NCBI GenBank assembly: GCA_947473125.1
Contig: CANJDH010000020.1
Coordinates: 1-53,957, forward strand
Reading direction: 5' to 3'
DNA: 53,957 nt
DNA from: Burkholderiales bacterium
Lineage (GTDB): Bacteria > Pseudomonadota > Gammaproteobacteria > Burkholderiales > JAEUOS01
The stretch's first letter is position 1, and every line of letters begins with the position of its first letter. Shown here piece by piece: positions 25,165-34,931 of this stretch. Below the pieces are notes generated by a model that was not told the origin of the DNA, made no database searches, and saw only the letters and a list, made by a program, of their open reading frames with translations. Both the position numbers and the translations under genes were made by a program.

Positions 25165-26082
25165 GTGTCGCTGCAGTATTTGCGAGTGTTCGCCTACATC
25201 GACGAGGTGGCGCGCTCGGGATCGATCCGCAAGGCCGCCGAAAAGCTGTTCATCAGCGCCTCCGCGCTCGACCGTCGGGTGCAGGATCTGGAGGCCGAGC
25301 TCGGAACGCCTTTGTTCGAGCGCCATGCACGCGGCATGCGCCTGACGGCCGCGGGCGAGTTGTTCCTGCACCATGTACGTGCCCAACGCGCCGATTTCGA
25401 GCGCATCCACGGCGAGATCGAGCACTTGAAGGGCATGCGCCGCGGAACGGTGGCGATCGCGGCCAGCCAGGCGCTGGCGTTTTCGGTCTTGCCCGAACTG
25501 ATTGACCGGTTCCGGCGCGCCAACCCGGGCATCACCTTCAAGGTTCTCATCTGCGACCGCCAGGCGGTGGTCACCGCGCTGCGCGCGTTCGAAGCCGATC
25601 TGGGGCTGGTATACAGCGTACAGCCGGCATCCGACCTCGCTGTGGTGATGGAGGTGGAGCAGCGCCTGTGCGCAGTGATGGCTGCCGGCCATCCGCTGGC
25701 GGCGCGCGATGCGGTGCGCATGCGCGATTGCCTGCAGTACCCGCTGGCCATGCCCGACCCCAATCTCGGGGCCCGCGCCCTGCTCGAAGCGTTTTTCGCA
25801 CGCAGCTCCCTGAAACCCAACGTGGTGCTCGAATCGAACTCATTCGAGATGCTGCGCAATTTCGTGCGCACCAACGACGCGGTGTCGTTTCAGATCCAGG
25901 TCGGAACGCCCTTGCAATACAACCAGGACGGAGTGACCGCGCGGGTGATCGAGGAACGTGCGTTTCCGCGCCAACCACTCACCGTGGCGCAGCTTAAGGG
26001 GCGGCACTTGCCGCAACCCGCCGTGCGTTTTCTGGCGGCGTTGCGCGAGGAAATGCAGAGCCGGGGAACGGTCGTAACCTGA
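25165..26082 (+). CDS. LysR-family transcriptional regulator
   Basis: A 305-residue regulator with a canonical N-terminal winged helix (SGSIRKAAEKLFISASALDRRVQDLEAELG, residues 18-47) and a periplasmic-binding-like sensor domain from about residue 90. The start is GTG at 25165, fixed by a near-perfect Shine-Dalgarno AAGGAGGT at 25152-25159. A TATATT -10-like hexamer is at 25095-25100. Being divergent from the ten-gene operon, it is the likely activator, and its inducer is probably a pathway substrate or intermediate (inference). Confidence 0.94.
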   Translation: MSLQYLRVFAYIDEVARSGSIRKAAEKLFISASALDRRVQDLEAELGTPLFERHARGMRLTAAGELFLHHVRAQRADFERIHGEIEHLKGMRRGTVAIAASQALAFSVLPELIDRFRRANPGITFKVLICDRQAVVTALRAFEADLGLVYSVQPASDLAVVMEVEQRLCAVMAAGHPLAARDAVRMRDCLQYPLAMPDPNLGARALLEAFFARSSLKPNVVLESNSFEMLRNFVRTNDAVSFQIQVGTPLQYNQDGVTARVIEERAFPRQPLTVAQLKGRHLPQPAVRFLAALREEMQSRGTVVT

Positions 26083-26184
26083 ACGCATTAAACGGGCAAG
26101 AAAGGTGCTGCTAACCGGGGCGGGGCACGATTTGATTGCGGGCCTGGATTTTCATGTCGCAGCCAGTTGCCATCGCGGCAAGGC

Positions 26185-27219
26185 TCACCCCTCCCGGTAA
26201 CGGTCAAGTGCGCCGACATATTGCGCCTTGACGTCCTCTGGCAAAAATGCGGCTTCAAAACCGTTTCGAGCGATGGTGTAGACCTCGGCGGCGGTCAGGT
26301 CAAGCGCCTCCTGGGTTGCACTGAAATTTTCATTCATGTAGCCGCCAAAATACGACGGATCGTCCGAGTTGATCGTGACCGCAACGCCGGCGTGCAGCAG
26401 CGTTTTGAGGTTGTGCGCGGCCAGATTGGGAAACACCTTGAGTTCCACGTTCGACAGCGGGCATACGGTGAGCGGGATGCGCAAGCTTGCCAGCCGTGCC
26501 ACCAGGCGCGGGTCTTCGGCACAGCGTACCCCGTGGTCAATCCGATCCACCTTCAACAGGTCAACCGTGTCTGCTACATAGGAGGCAGGCCCTTCTTCGC
26601 CCGCATGGGCGACCGTTTTCCAGCCCTCGGCACGGGCGCGGTCGAATACGTTGACAAACCTGGCCGGCGGGTTGGGCAATTCCGGGCCTCCAAGGCCGAT
26701 GCCGACAACGCGGTCGCGCACCGAGCACGCCTGATCGAGCATTTTCATGGCCTCGTCTTCCGACCACTGCCGCTGCAGCCCCAGGATGATGCCGTAGGTC
26801 ATCCCAAATTTTGTTTGGCCTTGCCGGAGGGCATTCTCAATGCCGTTGAACATCGCCTCGAAAGCGACGCCCCGGCGGGTATGTGCCTGCGGGCTGATGA
26901 ATACTTCGGTATGCAGCACGTTCTCCTGCTGCACTTTCTCGAGATAGGCCCACGTCATGTCGAAGAAATCCGCTTCCGTCAACAATACCGTGAGTCCGGC
27001 GTAATACATGTCGAGAAATTCCTGCAGATTGGCAAACCGGTATGCCGCACGTACTTCGTCCTCCGAACCCCACTTCAGGGCCACCTTGTTGCGCCGCGCC
27101 AGGCGAAACATCAAGTCGGCCTCAATCGAGCCTTCCAGGTGCATGTGCAGTTCGGCTTTGGGCATGCCGGCGATGCGGGCACGCATGCTTGACAGGGGTG
27201 ACACTGGATTGGTACGCAA
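26185..27219 (-). CDS. Adenine/adenosine deaminase family protein (adenine deaminase type)
   Basis: A 344-residue TIM-barrel deaminase. Metal and catalytic motifs are HMHLEG (H25, H27), HAGEEGP, IDHGVRC and NSDDPSYFGGY. The HAGEEGP and SDDPxYFGGY wording matches the bacterial/fungal adenine deaminase branch more than classic adenosine deaminases (from family knowledge). It would convert adenine to hypoxanthine in the cytosol. The start is TTG at 27219, supported by CCGGAG 8 nt upstream; an ATG at 27186 has no good ribosome site. It is convergent with lysR and divergent from the next ABC operon. Confidence 0.88.
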   Translation of the reverse strand: MRTNPVSPLSSMRARIAGMPKAELHMHLEGSIEADLMFRLARRNKVALKWGSEDEVRAAYRFANLQEFLDMYYAGLTVLLTEADFFDMTWAYLEKVQQENVLHTEVFISPQAHTRRGVAFEAMFNGIENALRQGQTKFGMTYGIILGLQRQWSEDEAMKMLDQACSVRDRVVGIGLGGPELPNPPARFVNVFDRARAEGWKTVAHAGEEGPASYVADTVDLLKVDRIDHGVRCAEDPRLVARLASLRIPLTVCPLSNVELKVFPNLAAHNLKTLLHAGVAVTINSDDPSYFGGYMNENFSATQEALDLTAAEVYTIARNGFEAAFLPEDVKAQYVGALDRYREG

Positions 27220-27420
27220 GTTGCTGACTCCGGAAGAGGCAAGGTCTGGCGTACTGATTGATGGAGCAGATCAGCAATCTTGTCGCCAGCCTTGGGCATT
27301 CAAAATCGTTTTCGACGGAAAATAGTTTAACCTTTGGCCTGCGACTCTGGCCATGTTTGCCGCATTGTTTGTTTTGTGATCTGCGCGCCGGTTGGCGGCG
27401 CCGCCTATTGAGGAGTCTCC
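27220..27420. promoter_or_regulatory. Divergent regulatory region with leader hairpin
   Basis: This 201-bp spacer must drive both the deaminase and the ABC operon. A/T-rich sequence lies at 27300-27330. On the plus strand a GCGCCG/CGGCGC stem with a 5-nt loop (27385-27401) sits 8 nt before the Shine-Dalgarno GAGGAG (27410-27415). No convincing -35/-10 pair was found. Confidence 0.4.
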
Positions 27421-28545
27421 ATGAGCTTGAAACGCGTATTCCACCGATTGTCGAAAGGGGTTCTGGCCTCCGTTCTGGTGCTGGGGGCCGCCACGCACGT
27501 GTCGATCGTTCCGGAGGCATCGGCGCAAGCCAAGCCCTTGAAAAAGGTCAAGATTGCCGTAGGCACCACGGTACTGAATGTCGGCTATCCGTGGCTGACG
27601 CTTCCGCTGGCGCTGGAGTACTGGAAGGCTGATGGCTACGACGTTGAAGTGCTGCCGGTGGGCGCTTCGCTGCAGGCGCTGCAGCAAATGGTGGCTGGCA
27701 ACGCCGATTTTGCGCAACTCAATTCGAGCATTGTGATTCAGGCCAATGTGGTCAACAGCATTCCGGCGCGCGTGGTGATGAACAACGGCGTGATCGACTG
27801 GTCGCTGGCAACCCTCGAAGACGGCCCGATCAAGGATGTCAAGGACCTCAAGGGCAAAGCCATTGGCGTATTTAGCCTGGCTACCGGCGGGATTGCCTTC
27901 ATGAAATCCTATCTGCGCCAGAACGGCATGGACCCTGACAAGGATGTGAGCCTGGTTGCGGTCGGGCTCGGCGCGCCACCGGTTGAGGCACTGCGCACCG
28001 GAAAAGTGCAAGCCCTGCTGTTCTGGGCCTCAGCAAACGCGACGTTTGAAAATGCCGGGCTCAAGCTGCGCTACCTGCGCGGTGCGGACTGGCGCAAATT
28101 CCCTGACTTCACATTTTCTACGTTGCAGAAGACGATTGATGCGGATCCGGCAATGGTCGAAGCGATTGCACGCGGTGCGGCCAAGGCAACGATCTTCGCC
28201 TGGGCCAATCCCGACTGTGCGAGGCGCATGCATTGGGCACGTTTTCCCAACACCAAGCCGTCGGGCGTGGACGACGCAACGGCGGCGCGCTTCGACATGA
28301 ACAATCAGAAAGCGCAACTCGATTCGATGACCGATGCCTTTCAGATGAATGGCGGCAAGCTGGTGGGCAACGCAACGGTAGACGCGTATACCCGCATCCA
28401 GAATTTCATGCTGGAAGCCAAATTGATCGACAAGACGTTGCCGGTGTCGACCTACATGATGACGATCCCGGGGTTTTACGAAAAAATCAACAATTTCGAT
28501 GCCGCAGCCGTGCGTGCGCAGGCGGCCAATTGCCCCGTCAAGTGA
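27421..28545 (+). CDS. ABC transporter substrate-binding protein (SsuA/NMT1-like)
   Basis: A 374-residue periplasmic protein. The N-terminus MSLKRVFHRLSKGVLASVLVLGAA with ASAQA near residue 36 is a long signal peptide. The mature part opens VKIAVGTTVLNVGYPWLTLPLALEYWKADGYDVEVLPVGAS, typical of sulfonate/nitrate/pyrimidine-precursor binders. It differs from the two paralogues in the neighbouring operon. It begins an operon with an ATPase, a permease and a dioxygenase, all on the plus strand with short gaps. Confidence 0.9.
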   Translation: MSLKRVFHRLSKGVLASVLVLGAATHVSIVPEASAQAKPLKKVKIAVGTTVLNVGYPWLTLPLALEYWKADGYDVEVLPVGASLQALQQMVAGNADFAQLNSSIVIQANVVNSIPARVVMNNGVIDWSLATLEDGPIKDVKDLKGKAIGVFSLATGGIAFMKSYLRQNGMDPDKDVSLVAVGLGAPPVEALRTGKVQALLFWASANATFENAGLKLRYLRGADWRKFPDFTFSTLQKTIDADPAMVEAIARGAAKATIFAWANPDCARRMHWARFPNTKPSGVDDATAARFDMNNQKAQLDSMTDAFQMNGGKLVGNATVDAYTRIQNFMLEAKLIDKTLPVSTYMMTIPGFYEKINNFDAAAVRAQAANCPVK

Positions 28546-28573
28546 GTCTTGACTGCAGCGTAGCCGAGTACCG

Positions 28574-29344
28574 ATGCTGATCGAGGTTGCGGGCCTGAAC
28601 AAGGTGTATCGCACCCGCGAGGGTGAGGACATCCACGCCCTCTCCGACGTAAGCTTCGGCGTTGGAGAGGGCGAGTTTGTGACCGTCGTAGGCCCGAGCG
28701 GGTGTGGCAAAAGCACGCTGCTCAAGATATTGGCCGGCACATTGCGGCGCACCTCGGGCGGCGTGCACATGCGCGGCCGGCCGATCGACGGCCCGAGCCG
28801 CGACGTGGGCGTGGTGTTCCAGGCGCCGGTGCTTTTGCCATGGCGCACGGTGCTCGAAAACGTGATGTTGCCGATCGAGATCCAGAAGCGCGACCGTGAA
28901 AAGTTCGCATTGCAAGCGCAACACTTTCTAAAGCTCGTCGGGCTCGAAGCATTCTCGGGCAAGTACCCGAATGAACTCTCCGGCGGCATGCAACAGCGTG
29001 TAGGCATCAGTCGTGCCCTGGTGCACGACCCTGCGCTGCTGCTGATGGACGAGCCGTTCGGTGCACTCGATGCGATGACCCGCGAAAGCATGAACCTGGA
29101 GTTGTTGCGGATCTGGAATGAAAGCAAAAAGACCGTGCTGCTGGTTACGCACAGCATTCCCGAGGCGGTATATCTGGCCGATCGCGTGATCGTGATGTCG
29201 CCGCGCCCGGGCCGCATCAGCGAGATCATCAAGGTGGATCTGCCACGGCCGAGGCCGCTTGAGATCATCAATTCAGAAGCGTTTGGCCGTCATGTGGTGG
29301 CAATACGCAAACATTTTCAGTCGCTCAGTGCGCTTGACGCCTGA
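28574..29344 (+). CDS. ABC transporter ATPase (SsuB/TauB type)
   Basis: A 256-residue ATPase with Walker A GPSGCGKST (40-48), Q-loop FQAPVLLPWR, signature LSGGMQQRVGISRAL and Walker B LLLMDEPFGALDAMTRE. All catalytic motifs are intact. It lies 28 bp after the binding-protein gene and 15 bp before the permease gene. Confidence 0.94.
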   Translation: MLIEVAGLNKVYRTREGEDIHALSDVSFGVGEGEFVTVVGPSGCGKSTLLKILAGTLRRTSGGVHMRGRPIDGPSRDVGVVFQAPVLLPWRTVLENVMLPIEIQKRDREKFALQAQHFLKLVGLEAFSGKYPNELSGGMQQRVGISRALVHDPALLLMDEPFGALDAMTRESMNLELLRIWNESKKTVLLVTHSIPEAVYLADRVIVMSPRPGRISEIIKVDLPRPRPLEIINSEAFGRHVVAIRKHFQSLSALDA

Positions 29345-29359
29345 TCCGGGGATGTCGCC

Positions 29360-30205
29360 ATGAGCCGCGCCAGCAGCGAAGAGCATGAACTGATTGAGTC
29401 GGGCAAGCCGCGCACGCTGGCACAGACGCTGCGCGAGAAGCCCGAAATCCCGCTGGCGGTCGTGCTGTTTGTCGGCCTCGTGGGGGGCTGGGAACTGGCG
29501 GTGCGGCTGTTCGAGATTCCGAAAATTGTATTACCGGCGCCGTCGGCGGTGGCGCTGGCGCTCTGGAACGGCATGCAGGGCGATTTCCTCAAACATTTCG
29601 GCATCACCTTTTACGAAACCATCGCCGGGTTCGTGCTTGGCTCGGCGACCGGCCTGGTGCTGGGGGCGCTGATCAGCCAGTTTCGCTTGCTCGAACGCAC
29701 TCTTTATCCCTACATCGTGGCATTTCAGACCTTGCCCAAGGTGGCGATAGCGCCGATCATCGTGATCTGGTTCGGCTATGGCGTCACGTCAAAGATCGTG
29801 ATCACGGCCACCATTGCCTTTTTTCCATTGCTGGCAAATACCATCGTGGGCTTGCGATCCGCGCCGCAGGAGCAGATCGAGTTGATGGTGGCTTTCACCG
29901 CGACGCGCTGGCAGGTATTCCGATTGGCGCGTTTGCCGCAGGCACTGCCTTATATTTTTGTTGGACTGGACGTGGCGATCGTATTGTCTGTCATCGGCGC
30001 AATCGTCGGCGAGTTTGTCGGGGCCCAGGCCGGCCTGGGGTATCTGATCCTGCAAAAAAACTTCAATATGGACATGGCGGGCGTATTTGCAATTTTGATC
30101 GTTCTGTCGGGCATGGGGATTGGCCTGCACCTGTTGGTGAATGCAATTCAGCGTCGTGTAGTGTTCTGGATGGACGGTTCAAGCGACAGGGTGATGGGCG
30201 CTTAA
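29360..30205 (+). CDS. ABC transporter permease (SsuC/TauC type)
   Basis: A 281-residue inner-membrane permease with about six hydrophobic segments after a charged cytoplasmic N-terminus of ~30 residues. The coupling-loop EAA region is EQIELMVAFTATRWQVFRLARLPQALPYIFVGLDVAIVLSVIGAIVGEF. It completes the ABC transporter with the two genes before it. Confidence 0.94.
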   Translation: MSRASSEEHELIESGKPRTLAQTLREKPEIPLAVVLFVGLVGGWELAVRLFEIPKIVLPAPSAVALALWNGMQGDFLKHFGITFYETIAGFVLGSATGLVLGALISQFRLLERTLYPYIVAFQTLPKVAIAPIIVIWFGYGVTSKIVITATIAFFPLLANTIVGLRSAPQEQIELMVAFTATRWQVFRLARLPQALPYIFVGLDVAIVLSVIGAIVGEFVGAQAGLGYLILQKNFNMDMAGVFAILIVLSGMGIGLHLLVNAIQRRVVFWMDGSSDRVMGA

Positions 30206-30255
30206 ACGGCACCACCACGCATTGCTTTGAGCCGCCGAGATAATGGAGGATGGAA

Positions 30256-31266
30256 ATGTCACTGACTGTCATTGATGCGGCCTCGAAGGTCGCGACTGCC
30301 CCGCGTGCGGCCACTCGCGACGAATTGCCGGTTCTGGATCTCGGCCCCCTGCTGCGCGGCGAACCAATCGATGCGCTCGCCCGTCAGCTTCGGCACGCCT
30401 GCGAAACCATCGGTTTTTTCTACGTCAGCAACCATGGTGTGCCGCAGGTGGTGGTCGATAACGTGTTTGCGGCCACCAAGCGCTTCTTCGCCCTGCCCGA
30501 AGCCGAGCGTCTGAAGATCAAGCTCGATGACCGCTTCAGGCGCGGTTTCATGCCCTACGGTATCAACCAGCACCCCGGTTTCGCACCCGACCTCAAGGAA
30601 AGCTACGAATACGCACTGGATCTGCCGCTCACAGACCCTGATGTGGTGGCGGAATTGCCGCTGCACGGGCCGAATCGTTGGCCAGCAGACATGCCCTGGC
30701 TACGCGAAGCGGCAGAGGCCTACTTCAATGAAACCATGGCGCTGGGCAAGCGCTTGCTGCGTGTGTTCGCTTTGAGTCTGGAGCTGGATGAAGGTTTTTT
30801 TCTGCAATACATGAAAAAGCCGATGGTGCAGACGCGCCTGTTTCACTACCCGCCGCAACCGCCGGTGGCGCGCGACGCTGAATTCGGGGTTGCACCGCAC
30901 TCCGACTACGGCATGATCACGCTGCTGACGCAAGACCCGATTGGGGGGCTGGAGTTGCGCAAGCGCGACGGAGAGTGGGTGGCTGCCCCCTGGATCGAAG
31001 GAACATTCGTGATCAACCTCGGCGACATGTTCAAGGTCTGGACCAACGACGTGTATGTCTCGAATCTGCATCGTGTCGTGAACCGGAGCGGGCGTGAACG
31101 CTACTCGATCCCGACCTTTTTCAATCTCGATTACAACGCGCCGGTGGCGTGCCTGCCCAAGTGCCAATCGCCCGAGCGGCCGGCGAAGTACGCGCCGATC
31201 AAGTCGGGCGACTATCTGGTGAGCCGCTTCAAGAGCGTGCAAAAACTCGGCACGCCGGTGAACTGA
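30256..31266 (+). CDS. 2-oxoglutarate/Fe(II) dioxygenase, isopenicillin-N-synthase-like
   Basis: A 336-residue cytosolic oxygenase. The N-terminal DIOX_N region includes IGFFYVSNHGVP (52-63). The iron triad is H215-x-D217 (APHSDYGMITLL) and H272 (NLHRVVNR), and the 2-oxoglutarate anchor is R282 with S284 (RYS). The start at 30256 was chosen because the ribosome site GGAGG (30245-30249) is 6 nt before it; an ATG at 30250 touches that site. This subgroup includes pyrimidine-hydroxylating enzymes such as thymine 7-hydroxylase as well as many unknowns. Being the last gene of an ABC uptake operon, it probably oxidises the imported compound. Confidence 0.9.
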   Translation: MSLTVIDAASKVATAPRAATRDELPVLDLGPLLRGEPIDALARQLRHACETIGFFYVSNHGVPQVVVDNVFAATKRFFALPEAERLKIKLDDRFRRGFMPYGINQHPGFAPDLKESYEYALDLPLTDPDVVAELPLHGPNRWPADMPWLREAAEAYFNETMALGKRLLRVFALSLELDEGFFLQYMKKPMVQTRLFHYPPQPPVARDAEFGVAPHSDYGMITLLTQDPIGGLELRKRDGEWVAAPWIEGTFVINLGDMFKVWTNDVYVSNLHRVVNRSGRERYSIPTFFNLDYNAPVACLPKCQSPERPAKYAPIKSGDYLVSRFKSVQKLGTPVN

Positions 31267-31291
31267 TCGGGCGTCGCTCGATAGCGGCGCT

Positions 31292-32011
31292 TTACGCCAT
31301 GAGCAGGCGCGTTAGTTCCTCGGGCGCGCTCACCATCGCGTCATGCCCGGTGTCGATGGTGACGTACATCCACGATGGGTCGGCCTTGACGCGATCCTTG
31401 GTGCCGTTGAAATCCGAATAAAACGGTTTGATGCAGTCGATGTAGGTGCGCGGCAGTAGCTTGATGCCGCGCCCGGCGGTGAGGTTCGGCAGGCGTTGCG
31501 TTGAGAGGTAGCAGCCATACGGATGCGGGCGCAAGCGCCGGGCCACCCAGGCGATGTCGGCCGGGTCGGTCAGGCCGAAGGCGGCTGCGTCGGGGCAGGG
31601 GATGGTGAGGCCGCCGGAATCCTGCGCGGCCTTGTTGCGTGCCGCGACTTGCTCGGGCTTGTTGGACGAGAACCAGCCGTCGCCGTCGTTCGGCACCGAG
31701 CCGTCGAGGTAGACCAGGCGGCCGATGCGGCCCGAGCCGTCGAGCCGGTCCGCCGCCCAGGTGATGATCGGGCAGCCGTAGGAATGGCCGACCAGCACCA
31801 CGTCCTTGAGTTCATAGGTTTCGAGGTAGCTCACCACGTCTTCGACGTGGGTGTCGAGGGTGATCTGCTTCGAGGCGAGGTGGGCGTGCTCGCCCATGCC
31901 GGCCAGGGTGGGGGTGTGGACTTCATGGCCCGCCGCGCGCAGCCAGGGGGCGACGCGACTCCAGCACCAGCCGCCGTGCCAGGCGCCGTGGATCAGTACA
32001 AACGTGCTCAT
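31292..32011 (-). CDS. Alpha/beta-hydrolase (esterase, HNL/methylesterase-like)
   Basis: A 239-residue cytosolic hydrolase. The oxyanion-loop [10 protein letters not shown] (8-17) and nucleophile S77 in GHSYG are characteristic of the plant-like methylesterase/hydroxynitrile lyase group and of some pyrethroid esterases. The catalytic His is probably in DTGHDAM near residue 224. Its start overlaps the miaA stop (ATGA). The substrate is unknown. Confidence 0.9.
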   Translation of the reverse strand: MSTFVLIHGAWHGGWCWSRVAPWLRAAGHEVHTPTLAGMGEHAHLASKQITLDTHVEDVVSYLETYELKDVVLVGHSYGCPIITWAADRLDGSGRIGRLVYLDGSVPNDGDGWFSSNKPEQVAARNKAAQDSGGLTIPCPDAAAFGLTDPADIAWVARRLRPHPYGCYLSTQRLPNLTAGRGIKLLPRTYIDCIKPFYSDFNGTKDRVKADPSWMYVTIDTGHDAMVSAPEELTRLLMA

Positions 32012-32970
32012 GCGGGTTTCCCTTCGAGAAAGTGTTGGGTGATGGCGGTGACTGCCGCTTCCAGCCCGGGCTGAAGGCAGTCGATGCGGGTCAGGTCCTG
32101 CATGCTGCGCAGCCAGGTCAGTTGCCGCTTGGCCAGTTGCCGCGTGGCGGCGAGGCCCTGCTCGCGCAGTGCATCGTGGTTGATTGTGCCATCCAGGAAC
32201 ATCCAGGCCTGGCGGTAACCGACGCAGCGCATGGAGGGATGCTCAGGCGTGAGGCGCGGGTACTGGCGGCGCAGGGACTTGACTTCGTCGAGCAGGTCGC
32301 GCGCGAGCATGGCGTCGAAGCGTTGCGCGATGCGCTGGTGCAACACGGCGCGGTCGGAGGGTTCGAGCGAGAACGTGAGCAGGTCGAAGGGCAGCACTTC
32401 GGGCGGGCGCGCGGCGCGGTTCAGCAGGGCTGACATCGGCTGGCCGGTGACGCGGAAAATTTCCAGTGCGCGCGAGATGCGCTGTGAGTCGTTGGGTTGC
32501 AGGCGTTGCGCGGTGGCCGGGTCGATCGCGGCGAGTTCGGCGTGCAGCGCCGGCCAGCCTTTTGCGTAGGCCGCCTGCTCGATGTCGGCGCGCACGTCTT
32601 CATCGGCCTGCGGCAGGTCGTCGAGCCCTTCGCGCAGCGCCTTGAAATACAGCATGGTGCCGCCGGCGAGGATGGGCAGCTTGTTGCGCGCCTGGATCTC
32701 CGCGATCAGGCGCAAGGCATCGTCACGAAACCGCGCCGCCGAGTAGGCTTCGGTCGGGTCGATGATGTCGATCAGGTGGTGGACGATGCCTTGCCGCTCG
32801 TCCATCGAAGGTTTGGCGGTGCCGACGTCCATGCCGCGGTACACCAGCGCTGAATCGATGCTGATGATCTCGCCGTTGAAGCGTTGCGCCAGCGCGATTG
32901 CGACGCCGGTCTTGCCCGAGGCGGTGGGCCCGAGCAGGGCGACGGCGCGCGGACGGCTCGATCGGTTCAA
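32008..32970 (-). CDS. miaA: tRNA dimethylallyltransferase MiaA
   Basis: MiaA prenylates A37 of tRNAs that read UNN codons. The 320-residue protein has a P-loop GPTASGKT (14-21), the [17 protein letters not shown] segment and the tRNA-binding QRISRALEI. The start is TTG at 32970, preceded by AGGGA at the end of ubiG; no ATG upstream or just downstream fits, so a rare start is likely. It is not next to purM here but in the rsxB-nth-ubiG block. Confidence 0.95.
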   Translation of the reverse strand: MNRSSRPRAVALLGPTASGKTGVAIALAQRFNGEIISIDSALVYRGMDVGTAKPSMDERQGIVHHLIDIIDPTEAYSAARFRDDALRLIAEIQARNKLPILAGGTMLYFKALREGLDDLPQADEDVRADIEQAAYAKGWPALHAELAAIDPATAQRLQPNDSQRISRALEIFRVTGQPMSALLNRAARPPEVLPFDLLTFSLEPSDRAVLHQRIAQRFDAMLARDLLDEVKSLRRQYPRLTPEHPSMRCVGYRQAWMFLDGTINHDALREQGLAATRQLAKRQLTWLRSMQDLTRIDCLQPGLEAAVTAITQHFLEGKPA

Positions 32971-32975
32971 GCGGA

Positions 32976-33701
32976 TCAGTCCCTGACGGTATGCGCGAGG
33001 TAATTGACGTCGGTGTCGCTGCCGAGCCAGTAGCGCCCGGTGAGCGGGTTGTAGCCCATGCCTTTCCAGTCGCGCACCGAGAGCTGTGATTCGCGTGCGA
33101 AGCGCGCCAATTCGGAGGGTCGGATGAACTTCATGTAGTCATGCGTGCCGCGCGGCAGCAGGTTGAGAAGGTATTCGGCGCCGATTACCGCAAACAGGTA
33201 GGACTTCGGGTTGCGGTTCAGGGTCGAGAAGAACACGTGGCCGCCGGGCTTCACCAAAGCGGCGCAGGCGCGCACGATCGACGCCGGGTCGGGCACGTGC
33301 TCGAGCATTTCCATGCAGGTGACCACATCAAATGTGCCGGGCTCGCGCGCTGCCAGGTCTTCGGCGCTGATGCATTCGTAGTCGACCTCCATCTTTGATT
33401 CGAGCTTGTGCAGGTTCGCCACCTTGAGGGACTTTTCAGCGAGGTCGATGCCCAGCACCTGCGCCCCTTTGCCGGCCATTGCCTCGGTGAGGATGCCGCC
33501 GCCGCAGCCGACATCGAGTACGCGCTTAGCCTGAAGCGGTGCCAGGCTGTCGATCCAGTTGAGGCGCAGCGGATTGATTTCGTGCAGGGGCTTGAACTCG
33601 GAGGTTGGGTCCCACCACTTGGCGGCGAGCGCGGAAAACTTGGCGAGCTCGGCCGGATCGACGTTGGCAGTGTTGGCAGCGTTGAGAGGGGCGGTGGTCA
33701 T
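32976..33701 (-). CDS. ubiG: Ubiquinone O-methyltransferase UbiG
   Basis: UbiG carries out both O-methylations in ubiquinone synthesis. The 241-residue protein has the SAM motif [10 protein letters not shown] (61-70), the N-terminal [25 protein letters not shown] typical of UbiG, and EMLEHVPDP. It precedes miaA by 5 bp. Presence implies a ubiquinone-based respiratory chain. Confidence 0.96.
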   Translation of the reverse strand: MTTAPLNAANTANVDPAELAKFSALAAKWWDPTSEFKPLHEINPLRLNWIDSLAPLQAKRVLDVGCGGGILTEAMAGKGAQVLGIDLAEKSLKVANLHKLESKMEVDYECISAEDLAAREPGTFDVVTCMEMLEHVPDPASIVRACAALVKPGGHVFFSTLNRNPKSYLFAVIGAEYLLNLLPRGTHDYMKFIRPSELARFARESQLSVRDWKGMGYNPLTGRYWLGSDTDVNYLAHTVRD

Positions 33702-33716
33702 GATCAGGATTCCATG

Positions 33717-34139
33717 CTACTTGCGTTTGATGCATTCGAGATAGGCCGCACCATCGGGCGGGGCATTGTCGCGCTGGGCCTGCCAGACGGTTTGACCCAG
33801 GCATTCAAGCACATCGTGCGCCGCTTCGTGCAGCGAGCCGTGGCGGCGCGCCAGGCGTTCATATTCGGCGCGGATGCCGGGCGGCTGGTCGATCGACACC
33901 TGCTCGGTCACGGACAGGTGCAATGACAAGTGCAGGAATGGATTGACCTCGCCGAATTCGGGCAGGTAGTCCTTGTCGCGGTACTTGTCGGGCGCGGCCA
34001 GCAACGGCTGGTATTCGGGGTGTTCGAGCACCCAGTCGAGCGCCTGCAGTTCGAGCGGCGTCATGATCTCCTTGGCGTCGTGTTTTTTCCAGACACCAAA
34101 AAAGAAATCACGCACTTCCGAGCGGGACGGGTTGAACAT
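33717..34139 (-). CDS. DUF1841 family protein
   Basis: A 140-residue soluble protein with the family opening MFNPSRSEVRDFFFGVWKK and the conserved NPFLHLSLHLSVTEQ in the middle. The function is unknown. Beta- and gammaproteobacterial DUF1841 genes often lie next to nth, as here. It is 3 bp downstream of nth. Confidence 0.88.
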   Translation of the reverse strand: MFNPSRSEVRDFFFGVWKKHDAKEIMTPLELQALDWVLEHPEYQPLLAAPDKYRDKDYLPEFGEVNPFLHLSLHLSVTEQVSIDQPPGIRAEYERLARRHGSLHEAAHDVLECLGQTVWQAQRDNAPPDGAAYLECIKRK

Positions 34140-34142
34140 GCC

Positions 34143-34931
34143 TCAGCGCGCCTTCGCCGTTTTCTTGACGGCTGCCGGCCTGGAAGCCTTTGTGGCAGAG
34201 CGTTTCGGGGGCAATGCCTTGGAGACCCTTGCTGCGCGCGCCTTTGCGGGCAGATTTGTGGGAACAGCGGCCGATTTTTTCATGGACTGGACTAGCGGGT
34301 CCGGCGTCTTGGCCTTGTATTCGCACAGGTCCGAGATCAGGCAGTTCGGGCAGTCCGGCTTTTGCGCCTTGCACACGTAGCGCCCGTGCAGGATCAGCCA
34401 GTGGTGCGCGTGCAGCTTGAATTCGTCGGGCACGAACTTGATCAGGCCGCGCTCGACGATGTCCACGTTCTTGCCCGGGGCGATGCCGGTGCGGTTGGCG
34501 ACCCGAAAGTTGTGCGTATCCACCGCGATGGTCGGTTCGCCGAAGGCGATGTTGAGCACCACGTTGGCGGTCTTGCGGCCGACGCCGGGCAGGGCTTCGA
34601 GCTGTTCACGCGAACCGGGCACCTCGCCGCCGTGCCGCTCGATCAGCAGCCGGCAGGTTTCGATCACGTTCTTCGCCTTCGCCTTGTAGAGGCCGATGGT
34701 GGCAATGTAGGGTGTCAGGCCTTCGATACCGAGAGCGAGGATCGCGGCCGGGGTGTTGGCCACCGGGTAGAGCTTGCGGGTGGCGACGTTGACGCCCTTG
34801 TCGGTGGCTTGCGCCGACAAAATCACCGCGACCAGCAGCTCGAATGTGGACGCGTAGGCGAGGTCGCTTTTCGGATGCGGTGCGGCTTCGCGCCAGCGCC
34901 GGAAAATCTCGTGGCGTTTTTGCGGATTCAT
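34143..34931 (-). CDS. nth: Endonuclease III Nth with C-terminal basic tail
   Basis: Nth removes oxidised pyrimidines and cuts the abasic site. Catalytic K120 (helix-hairpin-helix LPGVGRKTA), D138 (AVDTHNFR) and the [4Fe-4S] cysteines C187, C194, C197, C203 are all at the same positions as in the E. coli enzyme. The 262 residues exceed the usual ~211 by a Lys/Ala/Pro-rich tail from about residue 211, low in complexity and likely disordered. The start overlaps the rsxB stop. Confidence 0.95.
   Translation of the reverse strand: MNPQKRHEIFRRWREAAPHPKSDLAYASTFELLVAVILSAQATDKGVNVATRKLYPVANTPAAILALGIEGLTPYIATIGLYKAKAKNVIETCRLLIERHGGEVPGSREQLEALPGVGRKTANVVLNIAFGEPTIAVDTHNFRVANRTGIAPGKNVDIVERGLIKFVPDEFKLHAHHWLILHGRYVCKAQKPDCPNCLISDLCEYKAKTPDPLVQSMKKSAAVPTNLPAKARAARVSKALPPKRSATKASRPAAVKKTAKAR

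Noticed and set aside
26185-27219. Classic adenosine deaminase
   Set aside because: HAGEEGP and SDDPSYFGGY favour the adenine deaminase branch; the family call is kept broad.
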